DNA from: Comamonadaceae bacterium
Lineage (GTDB): Bacteria > Pseudomonadota > Gammaproteobacteria > Burkholderiales > Burkholderiaceae_C
Assembly (NCBI GenBank): GCA_947375135.1
Contig: CANCER010000025.1
Coordinates: 1-56,833 of the forward strand
Direction: 5' to 3'
DNA length: 56,833 nt
Under the pieces are notes generated by a model. That model was not told where the DNA came from. It did not search any database and was given only the letters and a program-made list of their open reading frames with translations. The position numbers were made by a program, and so were the translations under genes. Below are positions 33,677 through 46,955 of this stretch, piece after piece; the stretch's first letter is position 1, and the number at the start of each line of letters is the position of its first letter.

Positions 33677-36367
33677 CTACAAACTGTGTGTGACCAGTTT
33701 GAAGTCCGGGTCTTCGGCATAGCTCTTGACCTGGTAGCCCAGGCCACGCATGAGCTTGAGCATGCCGCTGTTGTTGGCCAGCACCAGGCCTTCAATTTCG
33801 GCCAGGCCCTTGTCGCGCGCCACGTCCATGATGCTTTCCATCAGACGCGAGCCCATGCCCTTGCCGTTGAAGTCGTCGGCCACCACCAAAGCGAACTCAC
33901 AGCTTGATTGGTCGGGGTTGGTGACGTAGCGCGATACACCCACAATGCGCTCGGTTTCGGTGATGTCGCCTTCGGGTGTGGAGGTGCGTACCTTCACCAC
34001 AGCCACCAGGGCCATTTCGCGGTCGTAATCGATCAGCGTGAACCGTGCCAGCATGCTGGGCGGCAGTTCCGCCATGCTCGAGATAAAGCGGAAGTAACGG
34101 CTCTCGGGCGAGAGTTCGCTCACCAGCTTTTTCAGCATGTGCGCGTCGTCCGGGTGGATGGGGCGAATGGTGTATTCGCCGCCGCCCCGCATGGGCAAGG
34201 TTTTCTCATAACGCGCCGGGTAGGGCAGGATGGAGAGGTGGTGGTAGTCGCTGGCGCGGCCGCTGGTAGCTTGCGGCGCACTGTCGATAACGATGCGTGC
34301 ATCCACGGCCACAGCACCGGATTCGTCCACGATGATGGGGTTGATGTCCATCTCGCGCAGGTGCGGCAGTTCGCACACCATTTCCGAGACGCGCAGCAGC
34401 ACCTGCTCCAGCGCGTCCATGTTCACGGCGGTGGCACCGCGCCATTCGCCCAGGGTTTCGGCCACGCGTGAGCGCTCAATCAGGCGGTGCGCCAGGAATT
34501 GGTTCAGGGGGGGCAATTCCATGGCGCGGTCGTTGAGCAACTCGATCATGGTGCCACCGGCACCAAACACGATGACCGGGCCGAACGGGTCGTCCGTCAC
34601 CAGGCCGACATAGATTTCCCGGCCGCGCCGCGCATGGGCCATCTTCTGCACCGTGACGCCGTTGATGCGGGCCGACGGCATGATGCGTTTGACGCGCTCC
34701 ACCATGTCGTTGTAGTTGTCGCGCGCATTGGCGGCATTCATGATGTTGAGGGCCACGCCCTGCACATCCGATTTGTGGCTGATGTCGGGCGAGTCGATCT
34801 TGAGCGCCACCGGGAAGCCCAGCTGCGCCGAAATCATCATGGCTTCGGTGGCATTGCGCGCCAGGATGGTATGCGTTACCGGGATGTGGAAGCAGGACAG
34901 CAGGGTCTTGGATTCCATCTCGGTGAGCACCTTGCGCCGCTCGGCCAGCACGCTCTCGATGATCAGACGTGCGCCTTCAATATCGGGCTTGCCCAGGGTG
35001 GACAGGGGCGGCGGCGTTTGCTGCAGCAGGCGCTGGTTCTGGTAGAAGGTCGCGATATTGCCAAAGGCACCCACGGCCGCCTCGGGCGTGCGGAAGGTGG
35101 GGATCGATGCCTCGTTGAGCAGACCGCGTGCTTCCACTACCGAGGCCTCACCCATCCAGCAGGACAGCAAGGGCTTGCCCATGGAGCGTTTGATTTCAGT
35201 CAGCGCCTTGGCGACAGCTGCGGAATCGATGTCCGCTTTGGGTGAAAAAATCACCAGCACACCGTCAATCGAGGGGTCGTGGTCGGCCGCCACAATCGCG
35301 GCCTTGTAATGCTCGGCCGTGGCGTCTTCGGACAGGTCGATCAGATCCGAGAGGGATGCCAGTTCCGGCAATAGCGGTTTGAGTTCGGCTGCGGCCTGGG
35401 GCGAGAGCTTGCCCAGGTGCAGATGGATTTCGTTCACCCAATCGGCCGCCAGCACGCCGGGGCCGCCGCCGTTGGTGACGATGGCCAGGCGCTGGCCCAC
35501 CGGGCGGTAGCGCGAGGCCAGGCATTTGGCGGCAGAGAACAGCTCCACAAAGGATGTGACGCGCACTGCACCGGCACGGCGCAGGGCGGCATCAAACACA
35601 TCGTCGCTGCCGACAATGGTGCCGCTGTGGGTTTGTGCGGCTTCGTTGCCGGCGGGTTTGCGCCCGGCCTTGAGCACGATGACCGGTTTGGCGTTGGCGG
35701 CCGAGCGCAGCGCGCTCATGAAGCGGCGTGCGTTGGAGATGCCTTCCAGGTACACGATGATGCTTTGCGTGCGCGCATCGTTGGCCAGGTAGTCCAGCAC
35801 CTGGGCGATGTCCACGGCGGTGTTGGGCCCCAGGGACACGACCGAGGAAAAGCTCACGGCATTTTTGCTGGCCCAGTCCAGCATGGAGGCGGTCAGCGCA
35901 CCCGATTGCGAGACCAGCGCGAGCGAGCCGGCCTTGGCCAGGGGGCCGGCCACACTGGCGTTGAGCTGCAGCAGCGGGTTCTGAAAGCCCAGGCAATTGG
36001 GGCCCAACAGTTGTACGTTTTCGCGTTTAGCCACTTTTTTCAAGTCGGCCGCCAGATCGGGCGTGATGCCGCTGGAGATGATGAGTGCCGAGCGGCAAGT
36101 CATGCGTCCTGCCACTTCGAGCGCGGCCAACACGTCCTGCGGCGGCAGGGCGATGATGGCCAGATCGGCGCGGGTTTGCGCCAGTTCGGCCAGCGTGCCG
36201 CTGCTGTTGATATCCAGAAAGTGCAGTGTCCCCTTGTAGTTCTGCGCCTTCAGGTTGGCTGTCAGCAGTTTGGCCTGGGGCGTGTGGGTCTCGTCGCTGT
36301 CGGTGGGTCCGGCAAAAACCAGAATGGATTGGGGGGCGAAGAGGGGGGAGAGGTAATGTTTGTCCAT
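33677..36367 (-). CDS. Pat-type protein acetyltransferase (ADP-forming acyl-CoA synthetase fused to GNAT)
   Basis: 896-residue fusion: CoA-binding and CoA-ligase domains (about 1-460; SQSGALTASMLDWA), an ATP-grasp domain (about 480-700) and a C-terminal GNAT domain (about 725-890, with NGKGMGSRLM). This is the layout of Pat/YfiQ enzymes that acetylate lysines of central metabolic proteins such as Acs. The ligase active-site His appears kept (His247 in AAQTHSG), whereas characterised Pat enzymes have lost it, so residual synthetase activity is possible. It lies four bases after an HDAC-like gene on the same strand, forming an acetylate/deacetylate pair. Confidence 0.9.
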   Translation of the reverse strand: MDKHYLSPLFAPQSILVFAGPTDSDETHTPQAKLLTANLKAQNYKGTLHFLDINSSGTLAELAQTRADLAIIALPPQDVLAALEVAGRMTCRSALIISSGITPDLAADLKKVAKRENVQLLGPNCLGFQNPLLQLNASVAGPLAKAGSLALVSQSGALTASMLDWASKNAVSFSSVVSLGPNTAVDIAQVLDYLANDARTQSIIVYLEGISNARRFMSALRSAANAKPVIVLKAGRKPAGNEAAQTHSGTIVGSDDVFDAALRRAGAVRVTSFVELFSAAKCLASRYRPVGQRLAIVTNGGGPGVLAADWVNEIHLHLGKLSPQAAAELKPLLPELASLSDLIDLSEDATAEHYKAAIVAADHDPSIDGVLVIFSPKADIDSAAVAKALTEIKRSMGKPLLSCWMGEASVVEARGLLNEASIPTFRTPEAAVGAFGNIATFYQNQRLLQQTPPPLSTLGKPDIEGARLIIESVLAERRKVLTEMESKTLLSCFHIPVTHTILARNATEAMMISAQLGFPVALKIDSPDISHKSDVQGVALNIMNAANARDNYNDMVERVKRIMPSARINGVTVQKMAHARRGREIYVGLVTDDPFGPVIVFGAGGTMIELLNDRAMELPPLNQFLAHRLIERSRVAETLGEWRGATAVNMDALEQVLLRVSEMVCELPHLREMDINPIIVDESGAVAVDARIVIDSAPQATSGRASDYHHLSILPYPARYEKTLPMRGGGEYTIRPIHPDDAHMLKKLVSELSPESRYFRFISSMAELPPSMLARFTLIDYDREMALVAVVKVRTSTPEGDITETERIVGVSRYVTNPDQSSCEFALVVADDFNGKGMGSRLMESIMDVARDKGLAEIEGLVLANNSGMLKLMRGLGYQVKSYAEDPDFKLVTHSL

Positions 36368-36371
36368 AAGT

Positions 36372-37343
36372 TCAATCTGCGCCTATGAGCACCTTGACGT
36401 GCGCGGCAGCGCTGCGTGCGAGCGGGCTCAAGACATATCCGCCTTCAAGGCAGGAAATCATGCGGCCCTGGCAGTGGCGTCTGGCCACCGCCATAAGCTG
36501 TTGGGTCACCCATGCGTAGTCGGCTTCCACCAGGCCGAGGTTGCCCATATCGTCTTCGCGGTGGCCGTCAAAACCGGCGGAGATGTAAATCAGCTGGGGC
36601 CCGAAGGCATCGAGCGCCGGAATCCAGCGGGTGGTGACGGCTTCACGGAATTTTTCCGAGCCCGAGCGCGAGGGCAGGCCCACGTTGACCATATTGGTGG
36701 CCGTGCTGTTTTCCCCCGAGAAGGGGTACAGGCCGGTCTCGAAAATCGAGCACATCAGGATGCGCGGGTCGTTTTGCAGGATGTCCTCGCTGCCGTTGCC
36801 GTGGTGCACGTCAAAGTCGATCAGCGCCACGCGCTGCAAGCCGTGGTGCTCCAGCGCATGCAGGATGCCCACCGCCACGTTGTTGAAAAAGCAAAACCCC
36901 ATGGCGCTGTTGCGTTCGGCATGGTGACCGGGCGGGCGCACGCTGCAAAAGGCGGCGGGCACGCCACCGGCAATCACCAGATCGGTGGCCTGCACCAAGG
37001 CACCGGCAGCCCGCAGGGCGGCCAGGGCGGTGTGGGGGTTCATGCTGGTGTCGGGGTCGACCCGGAAGTAGCCTTCTTCGGGCGCGGAATTCAGAATGCT
37101 GTGAATGTATTCCGGACCGTGCGCGCGCACCAGTTGGGCATCGGTGGCCAGCGGCGCGTCGTAGCTGCTCATGTAGTCCAGCAGACCCTTGGTCAGGAGC
37201 ATGTCGTTGATGGCGCCCAGGCGCTCGGGGCACTCGGGATGGTCGGCACCCATTTCGTGGCGGGTGCAGTCTGCGTGCGTGATGTAGGCGGGTAGCAAGG
37301 GGAGGACTCCTGGTGACTGCTGGCGCTTCCTGTGGTCGGGCAC
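36372..37343 (-). CDS. Histone-deacetylase-family protein
   Basis: Zinc-dependent deacetylase of the HDAC/AcuC/APAH family, 323 residues. Conserved features: HPECPERLGAI, the RPPGHHA pair of histidines, the metal site DFDVHHGNG and SAGFDGH. Likely removes acetyl groups from protein lysines or from small acetylated polyamines. It is the first gene of a two-gene operon with the Pat-like acetyltransferase. An in-frame TTG about 15 codons in, with GGAG upstream, is an alternative start. Confidence 0.9.
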   Translation of the reverse strand: MPDHRKRQQSPGVLPLLPAYITHADCTRHEMGADHPECPERLGAINDMLLTKGLLDYMSSYDAPLATDAQLVRAHGPEYIHSILNSAPEEGYFRVDPDTSMNPHTALAALRAAGALVQATDLVIAGGVPAAFCSVRPPGHHAERNSAMGFCFFNNVAVGILHALEHHGLQRVALIDFDVHHGNGSEDILQNDPRILMCSIFETGLYPFSGENSTATNMVNVGLPSRSGSEKFREAVTTRWIPALDAFGPQLIYISAGFDGHREDDMGNLGLVEADYAWVTQQLMAVARRHCQGRMISCLEGGYVLSPLARSAAAHVKVLIGAD

Positions 37344-37458
37344 AGTCTAGGCCAGTCTTGGTTTGAATGAATTGACGCACATCAGAAATGGGCGTCTTGC
37401 AAGCGTCTTCCTTTTCCATGACAGTGCCCTGACACGGTGCGTGACAGATTACAAAATA

Positions 37459-37474
37459 CTGTGTATAAACACAG
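37459..37474 (+). promoter_or_regulatory. LexA box upstream of dnaE2
   Basis: CTGTGTATAAACACAG matches CTG-N10-CAG and sits inside a 24-base near-palindrome (AATACTGTGT...ACACAGTATT), 28 bp before the dnaE2 ATG. It predicts tight SOS control and stronger binding than the imuA box. The site also lies in the upstream region of the divergent HDAC gene. Confidence 0.88.
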
Positions 37475-37502
37475 TATTTATTGTTCTTTGTGAGGCCACA
37501 CC

Positions 37503-40805
<3,303 letters not shown>

Positions 40806-40838
40806 GGTGTGCGGGCCCGATATCCCTAATAATGCGCC

Positions 40839-43800
40839 ATGCCTTTCACAACGATGCTGCAAAAAACCTGGTTACGCCGTCTGCTGGGGGTCAGCCTGTT
40901 TTTGCTGGTCTCGGGCCTGTTGGCTTGGCAGGCCTTGCCCGGCCTGTTGAAGAGCCAGATCCAGAGCCGCGGCAGTGCGGTACTGGGGCGCAGCCTCACC
41001 CTGGAGGCAGTGGAATGCAAGCCTTGGACGTTGGAGCTGACGCTCACGGGTCTGAAGATTGCCACTGCCGATGGCAAATCGACCCAACTGGCCATCGCAA
41101 AGGTTTATGCCGATGCCAATATCCAGTCCCTTTGGCGCCTGGCACCGGTGATCGACGCGATCACGATCGACCAGCCACAGCTCACCCTGACGCATTTGGG
41201 CGGCGGGCATTACGACATTGATGACCTGCTGCAGCGTTTGGCCCCGGCCCCCGACGCTGCACCGTCCAAGCCCGTAGCCTATTCGCTCTACAACCTGGTG
41301 CTCAAGGACGGCTCCGCCGATTTGGCAGACCATGTGGCGGGTGTAGAACACAAGCACAGCCTGCGCAAGCTCAATGTGTCGCTGCCTTTTGTCAGCAGCC
41401 TGGAGTCGCAGCGTGATGTCATGGTGCAGCCGCATCTGGCCTTTGAGCTCAATGGGAGTGCCTTTGAGTCCACCGCCAGCGCCACGCCCTTTGCGCGGAC
41501 CCGCAAGGGGGAGGCCACGCTGCACATCACCCATCTGGACGTCAAACCGTATCTGCCCTACCTGCCGGCCGGTCTGCCGGTGCGGCTCAAGGCTGCGGTG
41601 CTGGACGGCTCGCTCAAGATTTCGTTCGAACAGGCAGCCACCCGGCGCCTGCTGGTTTCCGGGGGCATCCAGCTGTCCGGTATCCAGGTTGGGGACAAGG
41701 CGGGCGCAGAACTGTTGTCGGTGGGCTCGGTGCAGGTCATGGTCAAGGAGCTGCGCCCGCTGGAGCAAAGCCTGGTGCTGGAGTCTCTGGACCTGAATGC
41801 CCCCACACTGGTGGTCACGCGCAACCAGGCGGGTGTGTTGAATCTGCCGGGCAGCCAGCCCGCTGCGGCTGCGGCTGCGGCGGATAGCCAGCCCGCCCAA
41901 GGGGGCTGGCAAATCGCGCTGAACCGATTCAAGCTGCAGGGCGGCAACGTGCAGTGGGCCGACAACAGCGTGGCCCCGGCCGTCAAGCTCGGCCTCACCG
42001 ATACCCGCATCACGGTGCACGACCTGCACTGGCCTTTTGCCAAACCCGCGCAGTTTGAAGCCCAGGCCCAACTGCTGGCGCTGGATGCCAAGGGTGGCAA
42101 GCCCGCCCGTATCCAGCTCAGTGGCGAGGGCACGGACCAGGCCGGAGCGGTCACGGCCAGGCTCTCGGACCTGGGTCTGTCATTGGCGGCGCCCTATCTG
42201 CGCAGCTATCTGCTGCCGCAGGCCAAGGGCCTGCTCGAAGGGGCGCTGTCGGCCCGCTGGAAGGGCAGCGATCTGCAGTTACAGGCCAAGCGCCTGGCCT
42301 TGCAGGACTTTGCCCTGACGCCGCCAGCGGGCAAGACCGACATCACACAGAAGGAGTTGCCCGCCTTCAAACTGCTGGAGGCCAGCGACGTGGCGGTAGA
42401 CCTGCAAACGCACGCCGTCACCCTGGGCCGCCTGGCCCTGCGAAGCCCGGCGCTGCGTGTGGCCCGCAGCAGCGACGGCGCTTGGATGTTTCAGCACTGG
42501 TTTCCTGCCAAGCCCCCCGTTGTGGCAGAGATTGGCCAACCCAAGCCCGACCGCAAGGCGATACCCTGGAGCCTGGCCCTGACCGAAACCACGGTGTCGG
42601 ATGGCACCCTGACCTTTGTGGACCGCGTGCCGGCCAAACCGGTGTTTCTGGAACTCGGCAGTTTGGACGCTCGCATCCAAAGCCTGACCCTGGACGGCAA
42701 AAAGCCGGTGCCGGTGTCGCTGTCGTCCAAAGTGCGCAGTGCGCGCACCGACCCGGGCACGCTGCGCTTTGATGGCACCTGGATGTGGGACCCCTTGGTG
42801 GCACAAGGCACGCTGACGGCTGCGCAGTTTCCCGCCCAGGCCCTGGCACCTTACGGTATGGCCGGGCTGCGCCTGGACGTGTTGCGGGCGGACACCAGCT
42901 TCAAGGGCCAGGTGCGCTATGCCAGTTTGCCCGCAGGACCCGAGGTGCAGGTACGGGGTGATGGAGCAATCGAGGAACTCACGCTCAACAGCCTGAGCAG
43001 CAGCGCGCAAAAGACGGGTCAGGCCACCGCAAACTCCGAAGAGTTGCTGAACTGGAAGGCGCTGTCGGCCCCCGGCATCGCATTCAGCATGGCGCCCGGT
43101 GCGCCCATGCGCTTGCAGGTGCGTGAGATCTCGCTGGCAGATTTTTTTGCCCGCCTGATCGTCAACCCCGAAGGCCGCCTGGTGTTGCAGGAACTGGTCA
43201 GCCCCGAAGACCGGTCGGCTCCCGTGGCAGCGCGCACGGCGTCCTCTACCGATCCGGTGATCGCTATCGGCCCGATTCGTCTGCTCAACGGTCGGGTGGC
43301 CTTCTCAGACCGCTTCATCCAACCCCACTACTCGGCCGGCCTGAGTGATTTGAGCGGCAGCATCAGCCATTTCAGTTCACAGGCGGGCGCTCCCCTGGCC
43401 GATCTGGCGTTGCGCGGCCGGGCCGAGGGCACGGCCAGCCTGGAAATTACAGGCAAGCTCAACCCCCTGGCCAAACCGCTGGAGCTCGCCATCAACGGCC
43501 GGGTGCGCGACCTGGAGTTGTCGCCGCTGTCCTCGTATGCCATTAAATACGCCGGCTACGGCATTGAACGCGGCAAGCTCAGCATGGATGTGGATTACTC
43601 CGTGGCACCGGACGGCCACCTGCAGGCCAGCAACAAGCTGGTGCTCAACCAGTTGGTGTTTGGTGACGAGGCACCGGGCGCCAACCATTTGCCGGTCAAA
43701 CTGGCCGTGGCCTTGCTGGCGGACCGCAATGGCGTGATTGACCTGGACCTGCCGCTGAGCGGCTCACTCAACGACCCCGATTTCCGGGTCTGGCCGGTTG

Positions 43801-44444
43801 TCTGGAAGATTGTCGGCAACATCATCGCCAAGGCGCTGACCTCTCCCTTTCACCTGATCAGCGGTTTGCTCAGCGGCAGCAATGCGGCCGATGAACTCAG
43901 CAACGTCGCTTTCGATGCCGGTACCGCCCGCATCAGCCCCTCCGCCTTAGCCGGCCTGGACCAGGTGGCCCGGGCCCTGGTAGACAAGCCCGACCTGCGC
44001 CTCACCGTGGTGGGCACGGCCAGCTTGGAGCGCGAGGCGGACGCTATCCGGCATGACTACTTGAACAGCCAGTTGCTGGCAGAAAAGCGCCGTATGGCGG
44101 CCAGCGCAGCCCGGGACGTAACGGCCGTCTCAGCCATCACGCCAGAGGAGACCCCGGCGCTGCTCAAGGAGGTGTACCGGCGCTCCAGCCTCAAGAAACC
44201 ACGCAATGCCCTGGGCCTGAGCAAAGACCTGCCTGCCGCCGACATGGAAACCCTGTTGCTGCAGGCTGTCCCCGTTGACGAGGACACCGTGCGCGCTTTG
44301 GCGCTCAACCGCAGCCTGGCCGTGCGGGAATACCTGACGGCCCGCCAGGTACCATCCGACCGGCTGTTTTTAGGCGAAGCCGATACAACCCCCGCGCAGG
44401 CCGACTGGCAGCCGCGCACCGAACTGAGCATTGAGCACCACTGA
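40839..44444 (+). CDS. DUF748/AsmA-like envelope protein
   Basis: 1201 residues with one N-terminal membrane helix (about 14-32) and a very long periplasmic region of repeated beta-rich units of the AsmA/DUF748 type (LTLTGLKIATADG, LVLKDGSADLAD, LTFVDRVPAK). AsmA-like proteins are thought to move phospholipids to the outer membrane. The C-terminal 150 residues (LDQVARALVDKPDLRLTVVG ... REYLTARQVPSDRLF) resemble an OmpA-like peptidoglycan-binding fold. It is followed at two bases by the PaiB-like gene. Confidence 0.85.
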   Translation: MPFTTMLQKTWLRRLLGVSLFLLVSGLLAWQALPGLLKSQIQSRGSAVLGRSLTLEAVECKPWTLELTLTGLKIATADGKSTQLAIAKVYADANIQSLWRLAPVIDAITIDQPQLTLTHLGGGHYDIDDLLQRLAPAPDAAPSKPVAYSLYNLVLKDGSADLADHVAGVEHKHSLRKLNVSLPFVSSLESQRDVMVQPHLAFELNGSAFESTASATPFARTRKGEATLHITHLDVKPYLPYLPAGLPVRLKAAVLDGSLKISFEQAATRRLLVSGGIQLSGIQVGDKAGAELLSVGSVQVMVKELRPLEQSLVLESLDLNAPTLVVTRNQAGVLNLPGSQPAAAAAAADSQPAQGGWQIALNRFKLQGGNVQWADNSVAPAVKLGLTDTRITVHDLHWPFAKPAQFEAQAQLLALDAKGGKPARIQLSGEGTDQAGAVTARLSDLGLSLAAPYLRSYLLPQAKGLLEGALSARWKGSDLQLQAKRLALQDFALTPPAGKTDITQKELPAFKLLEASDVAVDLQTHAVTLGRLALRSPALRVARSSDGAWMFQHWFPAKPPVVAEIGQPKPDRKAIPWSLALTETTVSDGTLTFVDRVPAKPVFLELGSLDARIQSLTLDGKKPVPVSLSSKVRSARTDPGTLRFDGTWMWDPLVAQGTLTAAQFPAQALAPYGMAGLRLDVLRADTSFKGQVRYASLPAGPEVQVRGDGAIEELTLNSLSSSAQKTGQATANSEELLNWKALSAPGIAFSMAPGAPMRLQVREISLADFFARLIVNPEGRLVLQELVSPEDRSAPVAARTASSTDPVIAIGPIRLLNGRVAFSDRFIQPHYSAGLSDLSGSISHFSSQAGAPLADLALRGRAEGTASLEITGKLNPLAKPLELAINGRVRDLELSPLSSYAIKYAGYGIERGKLSMDVDYSVAPDGHLQASNKLVLNQLVFGDEAPGANHLPVKLAVALLADRNGVIDLDLPLSGSLNDPDFRVWPVVWKIVGNIIAKALTSPFHLISGLLSGSNAADELSNVAFDAGTARISPSALAGLDQVARALVDKPDLRLTVVGTASLEREADAIRHDYLNSQLLAEKRRMAASAARDVTAVSAITPEETPALLKEVYRRSSLKKPRNALGLSKDLPAADMETLLLQAVPVDEDTVRALALNRSLAVREYLTARQVPSDRLFLGEADTTPAQADWQPRTELSIEHH

Positions 44445-44446
44445 CC

Positions 44447-45103
44447 ATGTACCAACCCAAACACTTTGAAGAAACCCGCAGGGAGGTGATGCAGGCGCTG
44501 GTCACCAGCCAGCCCCTGTGCACCCTGGTCACACTGAGTGACGAGGGCCTGGTGGCGGACCAGATCCCTATGGTCTTGCGCCCGGAGGTGGGGCCCATGG
44601 GGACGTTGGTTGGCCATGTGGCGCGGGCCAATCCGCTGTGGAGGGTGACCCGGCTGGATACGCCGGTACTGGCTATTTTTCAGGGGCCGCAACATTACAT
44701 CAGCCCCAACTGGTATCCCACCAAGCAGGAGCATGGCAAGGTGGTGCCGACCTGGAACTATGTGGTGGTGCAGGTGCGGGGCGTGTTGCACATCCATGAC
44801 GACGCCGCGTGGGTGCGTCAGCAGGCCACCCAAATCACCCTTCAGCAGGAACGTTCCTCCGCCAAACCCTGGGCAGTGGAGGATGCGCCGCGCGACTACA
44901 CCGACGCCATGCTGCAGGCGGTGGTGGGCATATCCATTGCCGTGACGCAGTGGTCCGGCAAGTGGAAGGTCAGCCAGAACCAGCCCGCAGCCAACCGTGC
45001 CGGCGTGGTGAATGCCCTGGCCCCGCTGCAGGATGCGAACGCGGCCGCCATGGCCGCGCTGGTCACTGCGCACGCGCCGGACCCAGCCAAGAAGGACGCA
45101 TGA
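44447..45103 (+). CDS. PaiB-family FMN-binding protein
   Basis: 218-residue split-barrel flavin-binding protein, the family named after the Bacillus PaiB negative regulator. Typical blocks are MYQPKHFEE at the start, ISPNWYPTKQEHGKVVPTWNYVVV and GISIAVTQWSGKWKVSQN(Q/R). The molecular role in proteobacteria is unclear, either flavin reductase-like or regulatory. It overlaps the next gene by four bases. Confidence 0.9.
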   Translation: MYQPKHFEETRREVMQALVTSQPLCTLVTLSDEGLVADQIPMVLRPEVGPMGTLVGHVARANPLWRVTRLDTPVLAIFQGPQHYISPNWYPTKQEHGKVVPTWNYVVVQVRGVLHIHDDAAWVRQQATQITLQQERSSAKPWAVEDAPRDYTDAMLQAVVGISIAVTQWSGKWKVSQNQPAANRAGVVNALAPLQDANAAAMAALVTAHAPDPAKKDA

Positions 45104-46263
45104 TTTTTCGTTCGTTGGCAGCCCGGTGTGGGGTTGCGTTGCTGCTGCTGGCGGTGGCCTTGCTGCTGGACCTGTGGCAGCGCCCCCCTGCGCCGCCCGC
45201 CGCGCAGGCGGTGTTCCCGCTGGCTGCGGGCGGCATGCCGGCAGCCTCCCTGAAACCCCAGGCGGCCGGAAAAATACCCATGCCCGAAGGCGCTCTGGCG
45301 GCCCACGCCAGCAACCTGCTGGCCATGCCGGTGGGTCACCCTGCAGCGCTCACCGCTTTCTGGTTTGCCGGCGACCGTGAGAGCGCACCCAACGTGCAGA
45401 TCGCCGCCTCCCAGTTTGACCGTGCTACCCAACAATGGCTGCCGGCACGTTATGTGGTGGACCGCCATGTGATGGGCGAGCAACTCGGCTTTGGCCTGCG
45501 CCGCCTGGGCAATCCGGTGGCCTGGCTGGATGCTTCCGGGCGGTTGCACCTGTTTGTGGTGGCCACCGGTTGGGGGGGCTGGGCGGCGGCCAGGATTCTG
45601 CATTTGGTGCAAAGCAGTGCCGACAACAGCCTGGCCCGGCTGGAACTGGAGCCGGTGCGCGTGCTGCCCTTGTCCTGGCTCTGGAATACCAGCTTTCTGG
45701 TCCGCAATGCCCCGCTGCCGCTGGCGGACGGCGGCATGGTTTTGCCGGCACATTTTGAAATCGGACTCAAGTATCCCGTGGCCCTGCGTTTTGACAAGAC
45801 CGGCGAATTCCTGGGCATGGTGCGCCTGTCGCAGCGCACGCACCTGCTGCAACCCACGCTGCTGGCGCAGACCCCAGGCCATTGGGTGGCGCTGATGCGT
45901 GACACGCGCCCCAATGGCCACATCACCGCAACGCAGACGCAGGACGGCGGCCGCCACTGGAGCGATTTGCCGGACCTGGCGCTGGTCAATCCGGACGCAG
46001 CGGTAGCGGGGGTGGCACTGGCGCCGGGCCGCAATGTGCTGGCGCACAACAGCTCGCCCCATTCGCGCGATCTGCTGGACCTGAGCGCCTCGCCTGACGC
46101 ATTGCAATGGGCGCCGCTGCAGGTGCTGGCGCATGGCAAGCCGGGGGATGAGTATTCGTATCCGGCCGTGGCCTGGGCCGATGACAGCCTGTGGGTGAGT
46201 TACACCGACCATCGGCGCAGCATTGCCTGGCAGCGTTTCGGGCCCGTGGAGGGCGCGCCATGA
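45100..46263 (+). CDS. Sialidase-like beta-propeller protein
   Basis: 387 residues starting at ATG 45100, which overlaps the PaiB-like stop. An N-terminal hydrophobic segment (CGVALLLLAVALLLDLW) should anchor or export it. The body looks like a six-bladed exo-sialidase/BNR propeller with an Asp-box (TQDGGRHW, near residue 282) and a late SYTDHRRSIAW block. Family members include sialidases and related glycan-processing proteins; actual activity is not established. It is coupled by overlap to the membrane protein that follows. Confidence 0.78.
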   Translation: MIFRSLAARCGVALLLLAVALLLDLWQRPPAPPAAQAVFPLAAGGMPAASLKPQAAGKIPMPEGALAAHASNLLAMPVGHPAALTAFWFAGDRESAPNVQIAASQFDRATQQWLPARYVVDRHVMGEQLGFGLRRLGNPVAWLDASGRLHLFVVATGWGGWAAARILHLVQSSADNSLARLELEPVRVLPLSWLWNTSFLVRNAPLPLADGGMVLPAHFEIGLKYPVALRFDKTGEFLGMVRLSQRTHLLQPTLLAQTPGHWVALMRDTRPNGHITATQTQDGGRHWSDLPDLALVNPDAAVAGVALAPGRNVLAHNSSPHSRDLLDLSASPDALQWAPLQVLAHGKPGDEYSYPAVAWADDSLWVSYTDHRRSIAWQRFGPVEGAP

Positions 46264-46955
46264 TGGATGCCATCCACAGTGGGGCTTGGCTGCTGGCCAC
46301 CGATACACCGGCTTTGCCTTCCGCGGGCGTGATGCGTCTGGGCCTGACCGTGGGCTGGGCGCTGGTGCTGGCCTTGCTGGGTGCGGGCCTGGGCTTCAAG
46401 CTGGTGGCGGGCGCACGCCGCCTGTTGGCGTTGGCCCTGGCACTATGGACTTTGGTGCCGGGCCCTGCTTCACCGGACTATTGGCTGGGTCTGGCTTTCC
46501 ATGCGCCCAGTCTGTCGGCCATGCTGCTGTGCGCCTGGGGTTTGCAGCGCCTGCTGTTTGCGCCGCCGCACCAGGCCGGCGCGGCTCCAGTGCCGTCAGC
46601 CCCTCTCTGGCTGCTGGCGCTTGGTGTGCTGCCGGGTTATGCGCTGATGCTGGACACCTTTGCCGCGCTGCCGCTGCAAATTTATGCCTGGGGTTTTAGT
46701 CCGCTGGCCTTGCTGTGCCTGCTGGCGGTGAGCCTGCTGCCCGGCTTGCGGCGTCGACGCCCCCCGGCCTGGGGCGTACCCGAGGTGTGGGTGGCACCCG
46801 CCGCGCTGCTGCTATTTGCTGCCACGCGGCTTCCCACCGGCAATGTGTGGGATGCCCTCACCGACCCCTGGCTGTGGCTGTTTCTGAACGGGGTTTTGTT
46901 GCGCGCCCTGTTCCGACGCTGGCGCGGCGCCAGGCTGCGTGAGCCGCGGGTTTAA
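46260..46955 (+). CDS. Multi-pass membrane protein of unknown function
   Basis: 231 residues with six or so hydrophobic helices rich in Leu and Ala; no motif I recognise. Start at ATG 46260 in ATGATGG, overlapping the previous stop; the next ATG at 46263 is equally possible. Its TAA shares TTAA with the stop of the convergent glycosyltransferase gene. As a partner of the sialidase-like protein it may take part in surface glycan metabolism. Confidence 0.7.
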   Translation: MMDAIHSGAWLLATDTPALPSAGVMRLGLTVGWALVLALLGAGLGFKLVAGARRLLALALALWTLVPGPASPDYWLGLAFHAPSLSAMLLCAWGLQRLLFAPPHQAGAAPVPSAPLWLLALGVLPGYALMLDTFAALPLQIYAWGFSPLALLCLLAVSLLPGLRRRRPPAWGVPEVWVAPAALLLFAATRLPTGNVWDALTDPWLWLFLNGVLLRALFRRWRGARLREPRV

